Of a DNA stretch of 64,000 bases, positions 13,901-25,992 are shown piece by piece. Position 1 is the first letter of the stretch. The number at the start of each line of letters is the position of its first letter. Source of the DNA: Prunella strophiata (Eukaryota > Chordata > Aves > Passeriformes > Prunellidae); the NCBI GenBank assembly GCA_036583965.1, contig JAZBQD010000030.1, positions 83,022,800-83,086,799 of the forward strand, in the 5' to 3' direction. The notes under the pieces were generated by a model. That model was not told the DNA's origin and did not search any database. It saw only the letters and a program-made list of their open reading frames with translations. The position numbers were made by a program, and so were the translations under genes.

Positions 13901-15902
13901 TACCCAAAATATGCCAGAAGAGTTTGCATTGTGCCCAAGAACTTTGATTCTGAAATGACAGTGGAGTTCTGTCCATTGGCACTCTCAAAGGCTGGTCATT
14001 CCATCCCATGATTAAAAAAAATCAGAAGTGAGGTTCTTGAGATTTTGGAGAAGATACTCTTTACTGTGCTGCACTGTTTACCTGAGCAGGCATTGCTTCT
14101 GTTTAAACTGCTGTGTGTGACTTCTGCAAGCACTGAAGCAATTTAAGTTTTGCCCATTGAAATGCTCTGGGCATAGGAACATTAAGCTTGCAAGCAGGAA
14201 GTCTCACCTTTTACATAATGATTAGTTACATAGTAGGAAAAACAATGTCCACCAGTCTTCATCTCATCAGCCTTAAATTAAGAGTCTGCCTCTGCCCTTC
14301 TAAGGCTACTGTTTAGTAACTTCTGGTTCTAACAGGGGGTGGAATTCTGACTCCATTGAATCCTGCCATTGCAAGGGATGGCATTCAGTAATTTTTATGG
14401 TACTTCCTGTTCTCTTAGAAATCTGTAGTGGATTTATTTAAATGCAGCCAGTATTTCCAGAGTAAAGAACTCTACCATGCCCTGTGTGCAACATGATTAA
14501 AGTTAGGAAGAGGTGGTCAGTAAGGAGTTAAATAATAATTTTAGCATTCAGGGCTAGACCAGTGTGCAGGCTGAAATTATTTGAATGTTTACAAATCTTG
14601 CTTGATTGAAAGGTGTTCCTTTCACCCTTTAGACTCAGAACTTTAAAATGCTGAAAATATCTTCATAAAAATGTCAGCAGGCTAAATCAGCCTGGACAGA
14701 CAGTCCAGTTTAAGGCAGATATAGCCTTAAAGTAATCTTACAATAACCAGTGCAGGCTTTCTTTAGAGATTATCTGTATATTGTTTATCCTCAGACATTA
14801 GGTTGTGCCACATAGGGAAACCTCAGGTTTTTAAAGGCACTTCTCTTCTACACATCATCATTTTCCTTTCCAGAAACACTTCTAAGCTTGTTTTGCTTAT
14901 CAGGCTGATCTGTACAGCTTGGAAAACAAATCTCATGAGTTGTTCTTGGCCAGTCCACAGATGGAGAACACTGGGTGAACTGTAAGCAATGGTGTTTGGC
15001 AATGATTACTTGCTATTGAGAGGGCCCAATGTGGCAGTAAATGAGTCAAGCTGATGTGATGCACAGACAACTGTAGAAGTCTCTGTGTCATAAACAGTTT
15101 TTGGAGAACATTTTGTAGTGCATGAGCTGCTGCATCTTTCACCTTGTACACCTTTCCTGCTCAAAAACATGCTTTTAGCTGGGAAATTTCTCTGGGTACT
15201 CAGCAAATAGATAAAATCTGTAAATCAGATACTTCTGTGATTCAGGCATCCCATCCATTCCAGCTGGAGTGGTGAGGTTAATGCCAGCTCAGCAGTTGTA
15301 CAAATGGAGATGGATTTTCAATTTAGAAACACAAGTTTTGACAAGACTGCCTTTCTTTGAGGGTGCTGGAATTTGTGTCAAGTATTTTGCTGCTTAGTAT
15401 TTGTGATGTTGAGGGATTGCTCTGACTCATCTTTTTGTTGTTTGTGTTATCTCAGCATTACCAGTTTGTAGTTTTGGTATTTATGGTGGCTCAAGTTCTA
15501 GAGGGCCTTCTGATGTATTCATCAGGCAGCAAAACTGTTGTCTCAGAGATTTTGCTTCTTTCAAGCTTTATCATCCTGTGGAAATTCCAGTTCTCTTATG
15601 TCATCTGGTGCATGTTTAAAGCAGTCAGGAGTGTGATTAGACAAACCCTTGCCATCACCTTCACTCTGCACTGACTGGAGTATCTATTACAACTTCTCTG
15701 TCTTTTCCTCTCTCCCTTTCCCTGACTCTCTTATCATTGTTAAAATGGTCTAATCTGTGTTCTGATATCAACTATCTACTGTAGCTCTCTTTGCACCTGC
15801 ACTTGCTAATGATCAAGGAATCAGACTGGTAATGAGTAAATTACAATACAGGGCTTCCTCCTGGGCTCCTCTCTCTGTTACTTAACAGGATGTTTTGCCA
15901 AA
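1975..15902. other. Long unique intronic stretch, no supported gene
   Basis: About 13.9 kb of mostly AT-rich DNA without recognised transposons. It contains a short ATC repeat at 2580-2590, a T14 run at 10928-10941, an ATT repeat near 10830 and many short frames. A moderately GC-richer patch lies at 13230-13745 and is listed separately. Some of this may be conserved non-coding DNA, but that cannot be judged from one sequence. Confidence 0.55.
13230..13745. other. GC-richer patch with overlapping chance frames, origin unknown
   Basis: Base composition is clearly richer in G and C than the flanks, and frames are open on both strands. The longest is 147 codons at 13302-13745 on +; others lie at 13244-13534 on + and 13247-13540 on -. 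Their products show no family motif, no signal peptide or hydrophobic segment of note, and no repeats. The overlap of frames on both strands is what GC-rich DNA with few stop codons gives by chance. It could be an old unrecognised transposon, a decayed pseudogene or a regulatory patch. I assign no function. Confidence 0.35.
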
Positions 15903-16051
15903 CCCCCCCCCCCCCCACCCCCGCCCCTGAAAAAGCCCAAACAAACAAAAAAAACACACCCAAAAAAACCCAAAGCAAAACAACAACAACAAAAAAAATC
16001 AAACTCAAAAAACCAAAACCAAACCAAACCAAAAAGACCAAAAAAATAACA

Positions 16052-16082
<31 letters not shown>

Positions 16083-16112
16083 AAAAAAAAAAAACAAACC
16101 CCGAAGACAAAA
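15903..16112. repeat. C14 run followed by A-rich/CA-rich low-complexity tract
   Basis: A run of 14 C (15903-15916) leads into ACCCCCGCCCC. About 170 bases of A runs broken by single C or short CCAAACC and CAACAACAAC units follow. The opposite strand is therefore a G/T tract with a G14 run. Frames through it give Lys/Thr/Pro-rich or Phe/Val-rich products and are artefacts. Confidence 0.9.
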
Positions 16113-17209
16113 AAAACTGAAGAGAATTGCTAGGTAACACCTAAATAATTGCAAATACCTTGGGGACATGTTTTTCAAAAAACAAAATTTCCTGGGACAT
16201 CCTTATATTTTGTTTGATTTTTTTTAAAATAAATTTTTGTTTTAGTAAAACCATCAGATTTCATTTTGAAAAGAGAGTAGGATCTGATTCTGATAGTCCT
16301 ATCCTTACTGATCAGTTCTTTTATATTTGGGGTTCAAGTGGCTTCTGAAAGGCTTACTGCAGCAGAATGAAGACTAGAGTCCAACCTTCCCTGCAGTTTT
16401 GTGCAAAATAATATGATACTTATGTGACACAATTTGTACTGAAAGATTCCCACTCACACATGTTCCTTTTTTTGCTTTTCCTGTTCAGGATGTAAAGGGT
16501 GCCCCAATTGTCATTCTCAATGAAGAGTTTTTCCAAATTCCCTTAGAGTGCTTTGTTTTATATATAAAACAAGATAATTTTTTTTCCAAGATATTTTCAT
16601 TCCTGCTGAAGAAGACTTCCTTTTCTTTTGGGAATTTACCTAAAACTACAGTTTGATAATTATCACTGAAGTGCTGCTTTCTTTGTATTCAGCTCTTAAT
16701 GATCCAGAAAGTATCAATCACTGAAACAGTTATTAAAATTCTTAGTAAGTAGATGTAATTTGAGAGATCCAGACTGTCCAGAGGGCAGTAGACATGGATC
16801 TCTATTAAAAATGCAAGACATGTAAACTAATTTTTGCCAGCAGTAAATCAATAGCATGAAAAGTAGAAAACTTCTGACACAGTAATAGGTTTAATTATTT
16901 TTACTCTGGTAGACAAAAGTTTTTCTAACTCTGGGCTGAAAGCATCAGAGTTTTCTATCATACTGTGAAATTTTTTGGGCCTTTCAGAACATGGGTGATC
17001 AGATTTTTTGGTTTTTGGCCCTTCCCTGTTTTCAGAACTGAAATGTCATAATTATATATGATGCTTTTTAATGCTAGAAATGCAGTGTCTAATTTCCCTT
17101 TTCCTTTTAAATATCCTTTCAGTTGCTTAATACATGAAACAGTATATATTATATACCTTAAGAAACATTCTGCAATACTCATGAATTTTTCTTCTACTTG
17201 TTGTAAAAT
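16113..17209. other. Unique intronic DNA, no gene seen
   Basis: AT-rich with no recognised element except the perfect palindrome at 16553-16572. Confidence 0.6.
16553..16572. repeat. Perfect 20-base palindrome
   Basis: The half-site TTGTTTTATA is followed directly by its exact reverse complement TATAAAACAA, with no spacer. In single-stranded form it could fold, but AT-rich palindromes of this size also arise by chance in tens of kilobases. Confidence 0.95.
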
Positions 17210-17433
17210 TCATAGAATCACAGAACCATGTATGTTGTAAAAGACCTCTAAGATCATTGAGTCCAACAGTTAACTGCATCCCCAAGTGCCACTTCTAAAT
17301 GTCTTGTAAGTACCTCTGGGGACAGTGACTCAACTACTTCCCTGAGCCACTCATTCCAATGCTTGACAACCCTTTCAGTGAAGAATTTTTTCCTCCCCTG
17401 GAGCAATTTGAGGCCATTTCCTCTTGTTTTACC
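17210..17433 (-). mobile_element. CR1 LINE 3' part (antisense)
   Basis: Read on +, it starts with TCATAGAATCACAGAACCAT (the reversed CR1 tail), then AAAGACCTCTAAGATCATTG, GAGTCCAACAGTTAACTGC, CTCTGGGGACAGTGACTCAA, and TTCCAATGCTTGACAACCCT. It ends in a segment corresponding to the end of ORF2 (GGCCATTTCCTCTTG). The minus-strand translation reads RGNGLKLLQGRKKFFTERVV, followed by KHWNEWLREVVESLSPEV, the C-terminal CR1 ORF2 sequence. This is a different CR1 subtype from the copy at 1.8 kb. Confidence 0.95.
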
Positions 17434-17810
17434 ACCAGAATGAAGCATATTTGTGTATTTGACTAATCAGTTTCTTATTTTGGGTTGTCTTGTTTTGTTT
17501 TTGGGGATTAGCTGCATGTGTGAACAACAGAATTAAGTGGGTTGTAAGAGCACAGTATCCCCACCCTAAAAATGGGAGACAAGGAGGCAGCAGTGATGCT
17601 AGAAGATTTGACAACAAAAATTACTGCTGTCATGATTACTGTGATGTGGGAGTGGGTATGTGCTCTGATTTTTTCAGTATTGAGCCAAAATGTGTAGTCC
17701 AGCCAGGTACAATGTTTTTACATCACAACAGATTAGCAATGCTTTAAAACATACAAGTTTTCAAATCCAGGGAGAAAAACAAGCACAAAGCCCCACAGGC
17801 TGTCTTTATA

Positions 17811-17850
17811 GGATCATAGAATATCCTGAATTGGAAGGGACCCACAAGGG
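17811..17850 (-). mobile_element. Short CR1 3' tail (antisense)
   Basis: GGATCATAGAATATCCTGAA followed by TTGGAAGGGACCCACAAGGG matches the reversed 3' end of a young CR1 subtype. Only about 40 bases remain, a severe 5' truncation. Confidence 0.85.
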
Positions 17851-18303
17851 TATAGTTTATGAAGAAAAAAATATTAGAAAATCCTGTATTATGATCTCTC
17901 TATGGCAGCTGAAGATTGACTTGGAGCTTCAAGAAACATTTCAGGTAATTGAAATTTCTGCTGCATACAGATTCATTGGTTATTTTGTGCTGCTTCAGCA
18001 TTTTTCAGAATAAAATCATGGTACCTTAAGTGAACATATGTAATACAAGAGATTTAGTTGATGAATTGCTCCAAAGTCTTCCTCATGTATATTCACTGGA
18101 ATTGAGCCACGGGTGAAATTGGCTTTTTTTTTTTTTGCCTCTTCTCACTGAATTATATTCCAAGTTATTATTTTGCATCAAAAGGCAAATGCTGATAATA
18201 GCAATCAGCTTGCCTAGTCCAACATCCTAAGTGTGTAAGTGGCATAATGATTTTAGCTATGGTGCTTTATCAGCAATATGTTTGGGTCTGTGCCAGCTAA
18301 AGA

Positions 18304-18357
18304 GTATATATATACTATATATATATATAGTATATATATATCTTTATAGTATATATA
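18304..18357. repeat. (TA)n simple repeat with inverted sub-structure
   Basis: TATATA runs are broken by CTATATA, AGTATATA and CTTTATAG. ACTATA/TATAGT pairs make it strongly self-complementary. Confidence 0.92.
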
Positions 18358-18723
18358 TAAAATGATACCACTGACACACTAACATTAGGAATTTTTATTA
18401 TTCCTTAAAAGTACAATGTTTTAAAAACTATTAAACATAAGATTGTTCTCATTCAGTCTCTGACTCGCTTTATTAACACCAACTGTAAGATTTGCTTTGA
18501 GAATTGGCAGTAGATAGATTTGCTTTCTCACTGCTGCCCTTATCTAAGATTCTACACATGGCTTAAATTATATGTGATGGAAAAGAGAAGAGTAGAGAAC
18601 CTAATTAAATTAAATAACCAAGTTGTCTCAGTCCAAACTCATTTGGTCAAAAATTTTGCCAGCAATTGCTGTAACAATGTTCAGGCTGACCCCAACTGAA
18701 ATACTGCTATAATACTATTTGAA

Positions 18724-18822
18724 TTAAAAAAAACCAAAACAAAACAAAACAACAACAACAAAAAAAAACAAAACAAAACAAAAAAACAACAAAAAACACC
18801 AAACAAACAAAAAAACCCCCAA
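18724..18822. repeat. (CAAAA)n-like A-rich low-complexity tract
   Basis: AAACCAAAACAAAACAAAAC followed by CAACAACAACA, then further A runs broken by C, ending in AACCCCC. The composition matches the tract at 15.9 kb and is the complement of that at 23.8 kb. Confidence 0.9.
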
Positions 18823-21800
18823 TATTAGAAGAAACAGAAACCCCTTAAATAAAGACCTGGTGCATAGTGTTAGCAATAAAGAAAGAATTTACTGCTACTA
18901 ACTGAAGTTTTGCTTGTATATGTCACAAAGACATATGCTTCTTGATGGAGCATCTTGCTCTGAATTCTGCAAAAGACTTGCCAGAAAAGATGCCTAAAAA
19001 TGCATCTTATTTTATCCAGGTTCCCTGGTCACCAGCACATTATCCATCTACTAGTTCCCCTTCTGCACATTCAGGCACTAAAAGGGTTTGTGTGAGAGCC
19101 CCCTCGCTCATAAAAACTGATTTTCCCATATGTGCATAGAGTGGTTATTCAGAGTTTTCTGGCTCTTGCTGTCTCAGGTGACAGTCAAACTCTTCTGGGT
19201 TCCAGAGCTGCATAGCCCTTGTCAAGCTCATCCTTCATCCCAGACCAAAGCCTAAAAATAAGGCTCTGGCAGCAATACATTTCAAATGTGATAATGTATG
19301 TGTTTTACATATTTAATCTGTATCTTATATATTCTTCTAAACGGTACTTTGTAAAATGGAAAAAAAATCCACCGAAAGCAACTCCCAACACTCTAGGATT
19401 TATTCTTGTTTACTTATTCACAAATAGATTTACATTTTTGTCCATTCATTGATTCTTACTTTCTCTTCAAAGTCTTAAAATATCTTGGATATTTTGTTAT
19501 ATTGCAATGTGATACTTTGGTGCATCAATGTTTTCTTTGGTAGGAGTTATTATTATGTAACACACATGAGACAATCTAATGATAAAGAGAACCTTCCATT
19601 GTGTGTTTGATATCAACAACATTTAAAATAATATTATCTTAGTAATCCATTCAATAGAAGCCAAAGCCTGGCGGCTTAACATAGACCGCCCTTCTGAATT
19701 TAATGTTAGTGAAGCAACAGCAGAATTCATAAAAGATTTAAAAATTAAGGAGAGAGCATTGACATCTTCTTTCAAAAGGGGACTCACTGCTACAGGAACT
19801 GAGGATGCCATATTTTCTCCACTGGCAAAGGTGGCTTTGCTGCTTTCTCCTTCCTGTGGCCCCAAGTGCTTCTTTTACTTTTGCCACCGCTGTGCCAGGT
19901 TGATGGTCATGGCACTGCAGTGCTCAGGTCCACCTGTGTCAATTATTTTTCAGCTAATGTTCTTCACAAAAAACCTCTGTAACTGTGGCATTGGCACAAC
20001 TGCAAAACAGCATGCAGTGATACAGAAATTTGAAAAAGCTTTTGTAGATGTACAAATTCAGTTATAATTTTTGACATGTTTTTCAGCTTTCTTTCTAGAA
20101 ACAGTAACTGTTTTGGTTTATGTTTTCCCTCAGATTTTCCCTTAAAGGTATTGCCATCTTTAAATCCCATCCTAATTACAGTGTTATGAGGGCAATAGAT
20201 ATAATTTGTTTGTTCATTACTGTGTTGTCCTTGTTTGAGGGAGTTTTCCTTTGTTAGATAAACATACTTTGGGCATATGTCAGCTGGCTAGCCAGCATTG
20301 TTTTTGAGTTTAGGCTGTAAACAAAGTGTTTATGCTAAATAACTGTTCCTTTTCCCAGGAGATGAAGTTGGTAGTGCTGAATTGCATTATTACCTCCAAA
20401 TATATATGAACTAAATCCACAATTTTCCTAACATACACATGCAGAACAGATCATCATGGAAAAACATAAACCTGAGCAATCATGCTGACCATCACTATCT
20501 CTTGGTACAGGTAAACAAAAATGTACATGAACCATCCTATGGTGATTGTGCCCTCAGCTCAGACAAGAGCTGCTCTTGCTGAGGACATGGAGCTGCTCTC
20601 ACTAAATAAGAAGCTGGGTGGTACCTCAGCATCAAGTGACTGTGCTCACAATCCTGCATTCTTGTCCATGAAGTACACTTCACTGGTTAAAGTCACTTAC
20701 CTGGGGTTCTAGGTGGTTTTGTTTCACCAAGGGGTTGGGCTGAAGGCAGTCACTCTGGAGTTGCAGAGTTACAGCTGGAATCACAGGCCTTTAGCCATCT
20801 GTGATCATTTGTGTGCTCATCTGTCCATCCACTAACTCTCTGCCTAAACTTTTATATGTACATTTTTTTCTACCATTCCCTCTTCTGTTGAGCTCTCTCC
20901 TTGCTGACATTTTTGCCTTCCCAATTCTTTTGTGATGCTGCCTGTATTTATACATAGAAATCATGGTGCTCACTCTTGGTGACACTAACATGACTTCTTT
21001 TGCTATCATGCTCTCCTTTCTGCTTTTTTATTCTTTAACTTTCCTTGCTGTAGTGAGTAGTTTGTTTTAGGTACTAGCTCAGAGAGTTCTGATTTGGGAT
21101 CCTGCTCTAAATTAATCCCATAGTGCAGTCTCAATACAAACAGTGACACAATTAACAGCATCTCCTGAATTCTGCTTGTGATGAGCATTATGTATAAGTA
21201 CCATGCATACAGAAGAAAGAATTTTTAAATGGGCAAAGGGTAAGCTGGGGGAAAAAATCTTTATTTTCCTATTTTACATACTGTTATTAGAAATTGGTTT
21301 ACAAGGAAATTACATCAGTGTCTTTAAAAATTACAACTACAGAAACATCATTGACTTCTATTTACAGAATATAACAATCCAGGCAGCTTCAAGAAAAATC
21401 TTGTATTTATTCATTTCAATAAACAGAACTTATTGGAATAAAATATTCTGCTAAGTGGTATGTATTTTAATAGAATGTCACATGTAGGAGATGTATCAGG
21501 TAAAGTATCAAATCTGAAAAATATGTAAATAGATGGTACACATTATACTTATGACTGACAAGAAGTAATTTTTGAATATAGTGAAAGTGATGCTTTCATC
21601 TGAAGATGTCATTTTTCTTGAAAACTAAAAATAGCTTCTTATTCAGATAGATTATCAGGCTATGTTGCATGGAAACCATTTTTCTCTATTACTGTTCTTA
21701 TGTAACACTGGCTTCAGGCTGAAAAGCACAATTGTATTTTAGTTACATTAACAGTTTAAGGTCAGGTTCTTTCTCCCTCTGCTGTTTTATATATATGTGC

Positions 21801-23817
21801 AAGACTTATTTCACATATCCTCTGTGTCTTTTTGTGACACAGTGAACTCCTGTAGCATAATGTAAGGGTTCACAGTAAAACCTTGTGGAAGGTGGACTTG
21901 AGTCTTTTGCCTTTAGTCAAGCTGATGGGAGTTACAGCACTAAGTTACAATTTCTGTCTTAAGCTCTCTGTTGATCCCAGAGGATGGTATTAGTATAAAA
22001 ATTTAAAAGTTTAATTTAAATAATTGTTTTTCTGTATTGCTGATGAAAATTAAGCCTTTTTTTTCTAGTAAAAAAATGATATCTCAGAGTTACTGAACTG
22101 TTTTTTTGTTGTTGTTGTTGGCTTTTGCATTGAATTGCTTTTGGACCGACCCAAGGGTACTTGGATAACACATTTTTCAGTGCTTTTGAATCTTTCAGTT
22201 TTAGTTGTATTTAACACTCAATTTCCTCCTCTTTTAATGTTTATTTTACTACAGGTAAAATGCTTTTGTGTTACCATTAGTAATACAAAGTATGTTCTGA
22301 GCTATAATTTTAGCTTAATACAGACTTTTTCTTCTAGAAATATATTTTCTGTATATTTTCTCTAAAAGACCTTCAGAGTTACAAAGCTGTAACAATGAGG
22401 GCTGTGGTCCTTGGTGTTCACTGACACAGCATCTGTGTCTGTAACTGCTGTGATGTGCCTTTGTTATAGATGAGGAGATACTTCAGACTCAGGGTTTGAG
22501 TTGGTAGGAGCATATGCCCTCTTCAGAAAGGAAAAATGAAATCTTTGTGATAGTCATTTGGAAGCAAACCATTTGACTGAGACAGAGAGTCACATGAAGT
22601 GGTGCTTCTAACTATGAAGCTCTGGGCTGGAGGGTAAGAAGAAGGCAGTTGTACAAAGAAATGACTGCATAGAAACTGTCAAAGAGCCTAGGTTTGTTCA
22701 GAGATCATAAATGGGTTTTAACTCTTCATTTTAAGAGGGAATTCTTATGTGCAGGTTTTGAGATTGTATAATTTTCTGTTAGCTGTGGTTTGAACCTTGT
22801 GGTTTTTATCCACTCTGCAGATATCTGGTTCCAGCATCCCTGTAAACATACATTAAAAAGCTGTCTGCTACTGATGATGTTTTCCCAAGAAGGAAAAGCC
22901 CTCACTGGTGCTGGAAGCTCAATTAGATGTGCCAGTTACCAGACATTTTTTTCCACCTGCAGCTGACTCTTATCACAGCCTGCGAGCAGAAGCACTGCAA
23001 TGCTTCATCCTCAGAGAGAGGACTCCAAGACATGTCTTAAATGCTGAGCTCAGCACCCTGTTCAGGGGTCTGGCTGATAAACACTGTGATTATTTTCTGC
23101 TCTTCATGGCATCATGTGGCTCTTGGGTCCATTTCTTTGGATATGAGATGCAAAGGTCCAGATGTGTGATACCGAGTACCGTAGTGTGTAAGCCTCGGCA
23201 TGGTAAATCTTCCATTATGTTTTTCCAGTGCAAACCTAAATGTAGCTTCTCTAATTCAGGTACTAATGTCATGCTGAAAACTTCATCTTAAAGCACTGCT
23301 GGTTGTAAAACTTCCTTGCTTGTTGCTGTGAAAAGTGGATATCACTCATCAACGTGGTAGACAGCTCAGTTCCACCATTTTAGCAATCTTGTTACTCCTT
23401 TGTTTCCTCCAAAACTGTGTTTTCCCATAGTTAAGCATAATGATTAGGACTCCAAATAGTATTTAGTAATTTTGCATTCTTTAAAAATCTTCAAAGCTCC
23501 TAGGATTCTTCTTATTTTTGTGATTACCAACAAATAATGTCCCAGAATGCCTTCATGCCTCTTCTAATGGGTCTTTTCAGCTACATCTCACTTCAGATGA
23601 GCTTTATTTGAAATTTTCAGAAGGGACAATTTTTGGAGATGCAACATGTCAAAAAGTGCTAAGAGACTCTTCAAAACATAATTAGCACCTATTTATCCTG
23701 AGTATTGTATCTTACAAGGGCTGTACCCAAGCACTGTCAGATTTGAGCCAATGGCTAATGAGAAATATCTGCAATATGTGAAAAATAAATGAGCATTTTG
23801 TTGTATTAGGAGTTTAT
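18823..23817. other. Unique intronic DNA, no supported gene
   Basis: About 5 kb of AT-rich DNA with no recognised transposon. A (GTT)n stretch lies at 22102-22121. A 127-codon frame at 22908-23291 (+) has no recognisable domain and no splice or start context, so I treat it as chance. Confidence 0.55.
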
Positions 23818-23946
23818 TTTGGTTTTGTGTTTCAGGGCTGTGGGGGGTTTTGTGGGTTTTTTTTTGTTTGTTTTTGTTGGTTGTGGGGGGGGGGGGTTGT
23901 TTGTTTTGTTTTTGTTTTGTTTGTTGGTTGTTGGTGTGGGGTTTTT
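23818..23946. repeat. G/T-rich low-complexity tract with G6 and G12 runs
   Basis: TTTTG and GTTT units surround a G6 run near 23842, a GGG at about 23854 and a G12 run at 23885-23896. On the + strand, which is the GABRB3 sense strand, the G runs would be in the pre-mRNA. Confidence 0.9.
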
Positions 23947-24794
23947 TAGAAGAATCTAAAGACTGAAAGGTGCATTTGAGAATCCTGGAAGGAAAGCAGA
24001 GAGCCAAATGGTGCATGACTAGATCTTCCTCTCATTTTTTCATTTTTTAATCTATAAAAGAGCAGGAGCTAATAAATTGAAAATCACTTTATTTCTAATT
24101 CTTGAAAGGAATATGGTATAGGATCAAGGGACCAAATCTCACTGAAATGTTTTTTCTGTAATTAGAAAAAAATCTCAAATGCATGGCTTCTCTCCCCTAA
24201 AAAAAACAGATTACAAACACCAAATCAGAAAAGCATCTTAATTGTGCAATTTCCTTTAGCTACAGAGCTTTTAGTCCCACTGCATTTTCCATTCACCTAT
24301 GGAGAGGCAGCCTGACAGGACTGCTGTGCACAGCTATTAGGTTTAATTGCCATGGCTTTACTTTGCTTTTCTTTACCCAGAACATGTTTGTGGCTAAAAA
24401 TAGAGCCATTCTTTTCTGATGTAGATATAACATCTCTAGGGGCTTAACGGGTTGCATACTATTCACCAGCAGAATAGTGATTTATAAAATACTTACAAAG
24501 GAGCAACTCTGTTTGTAGAAAGCTGACATTTCTCAGCTGAGGAATTGTTTTAGATGGTCAAGCCACATTTGTGTTCTTTTAATATTTAATCTGCAGTCCT
24601 TTTCCTCTTCAGAACTCGTTTCCTTTTTCCATTTTCCATTAAAGACTTTTTTTTTTTTTTTCTCAAATTACACCTTTCGATGTACAGGATGGATCAATAT
24701 GAGCCTCATTGAACATAAATGGTCAGATAAAATTAGAGGATTACTGTTCAGTACTTATATGCCTTCTGTAAATATAAAGAATAGCCCATAGAGT
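23947..24794. other. Unique intronic DNA, no gene seen
   Basis: AT-rich, with a T15 run at 24647-24661 about 140 bases before the CR1 copy. Nothing else is recognised. Confidence 0.6.
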
Positions 24795-25992
24795 AGAAGC
24801 AAAGATAGCTATGAACACCCAGCATGATTTTAGGAATGGCTGGCCCTTCCTGATCAATCTGATCTCCTTTCATGACCAGGTGACCTGCCTGGTGGATGTG
24901 GGGAAGGCCATGGATAATGTCTGCCTGGACTTCAGCAAAGCCTTTGACACCATCTCTCATAGCACTTTCCTGAAAAACCTTGGACAGCTGCACCCCTTGC
25001 TGGATAAGAGCTGTCTGGATGGCCAAGCCCAGAGAGTCCTGGTGAAGGGTTTTGCATCCAGTTGAGGTCCTGGCACCAGTGGTGTCCCCCAGGGATCTGT
25101 GTTGGGCCTGTTTAATGTCTCCACTGATGATCTGGATGAGGGGATTGAGTCCCCCATTAGCAGATTTGCAGATGACTCCAGCAGGGCTCTGCAGAGGGAT
25201 TTTGTCAGCCTGGGTAGATGAGCTGAGACCACAGCATGGAGTTCAACAAGACTAACAAAGTACACCTTGGCCACAATGCAGCACTACAGACTGGGGCAGA
25301 GAGGCTGGGAAGCTGCCCAGTGAGAAGGGTCCTGGGGGTGCTGGTCCACAGCAGCTGAACATGAGCCAGCAGTGCTCAGGTGGCCAAGAAGGCCAATGGT
25401 GACCTGGCCTGTTATCAGAAATAGTGTGGCCAGCAGGAGCAGGGCAGGGATTGTCCCCCTGTACACTGGTGAGGCCTCACCTCAAATCCTGTGTCCAGGT
25501 CTGGGCCCCTCAATTCAGGAAAAACACTGAAGGGCTGGAATGTGCCCTTCCAGAGAAGGGCAATGGACCTGGTGAAGGGTCTGGAGCAAGTCCTGTGAGG
25601 AGCAGCTGATGGAGCTGGGGGTATTCAGCCTGGAGAAAAGGAGACTCAGGGGTGACCTTTAACTCTCTACAACCACCTGAAAGGAGGACTGTGACCAGGT
25701 GGGGGTTGGTCTCCAAGACAGCCAGTGACAGGACAAGAGGACACAGTCTTAAGCTGCAGCCAGGAGAGGTTTAGGCTGGACATTAGGAAATATTCTTCAC
25801 AGAAAGGGCAATTTAATATTGGAATGGGCTGTCCCAGGAGGTGATGGAGTCACCATCCCTGGAGGTGTTTAAGGAAAGACTGGACCTGGCACTCAGTGCC
25901 ATGGTCTAATTGGCAGGGTGGTGTTGGGTTATAGGTTGGACTCAATGATCCCAGGGGTCTTTTCCAACCTGATTGAGTCTATGATTCTGTGA
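24795..25992 (+). mobile_element. CR1 LINE, longest copy: RT fragment to 3' end (sense, decayed)
   Basis: This is about 1.2 kb of the 3' half of a CR1 element. The translation near 24811-25064 reads HDFRNGWPFLINLISF and DQVTCLVDVGKA, then LDFSKAFDT, reverse transcriptase motif A with its catalytic Asp. After a stop and frame changes, [14 protein letters not shown] leads to FADD (25165-25176), the RT active-site motif in which both Asp are kept. Later pieces read VIRNSVAS, SLEKRRLRGDL and, at nucleotide level, CAGGAGGTGATGGAGTCACC. The tail GAGTCTATGATTCTGTGA ends at 25992. Several stops and frame shifts rule out a working protein. The 5' end is truncated just before the finger region; the edge is good to about 15 bases. 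Confidence 0.96.

Noticed and set aside
15841..16140. Phe/Val-rich 99-codon antisense frame and Lys-rich sense frame
   Set aside because: Artefacts of the C14/A-rich low-complexity tract.
22908..23291. 127-codon + frame
   Set aside because: No family motif, no hydrophobic or repeat pattern and no supporting context in an intron.
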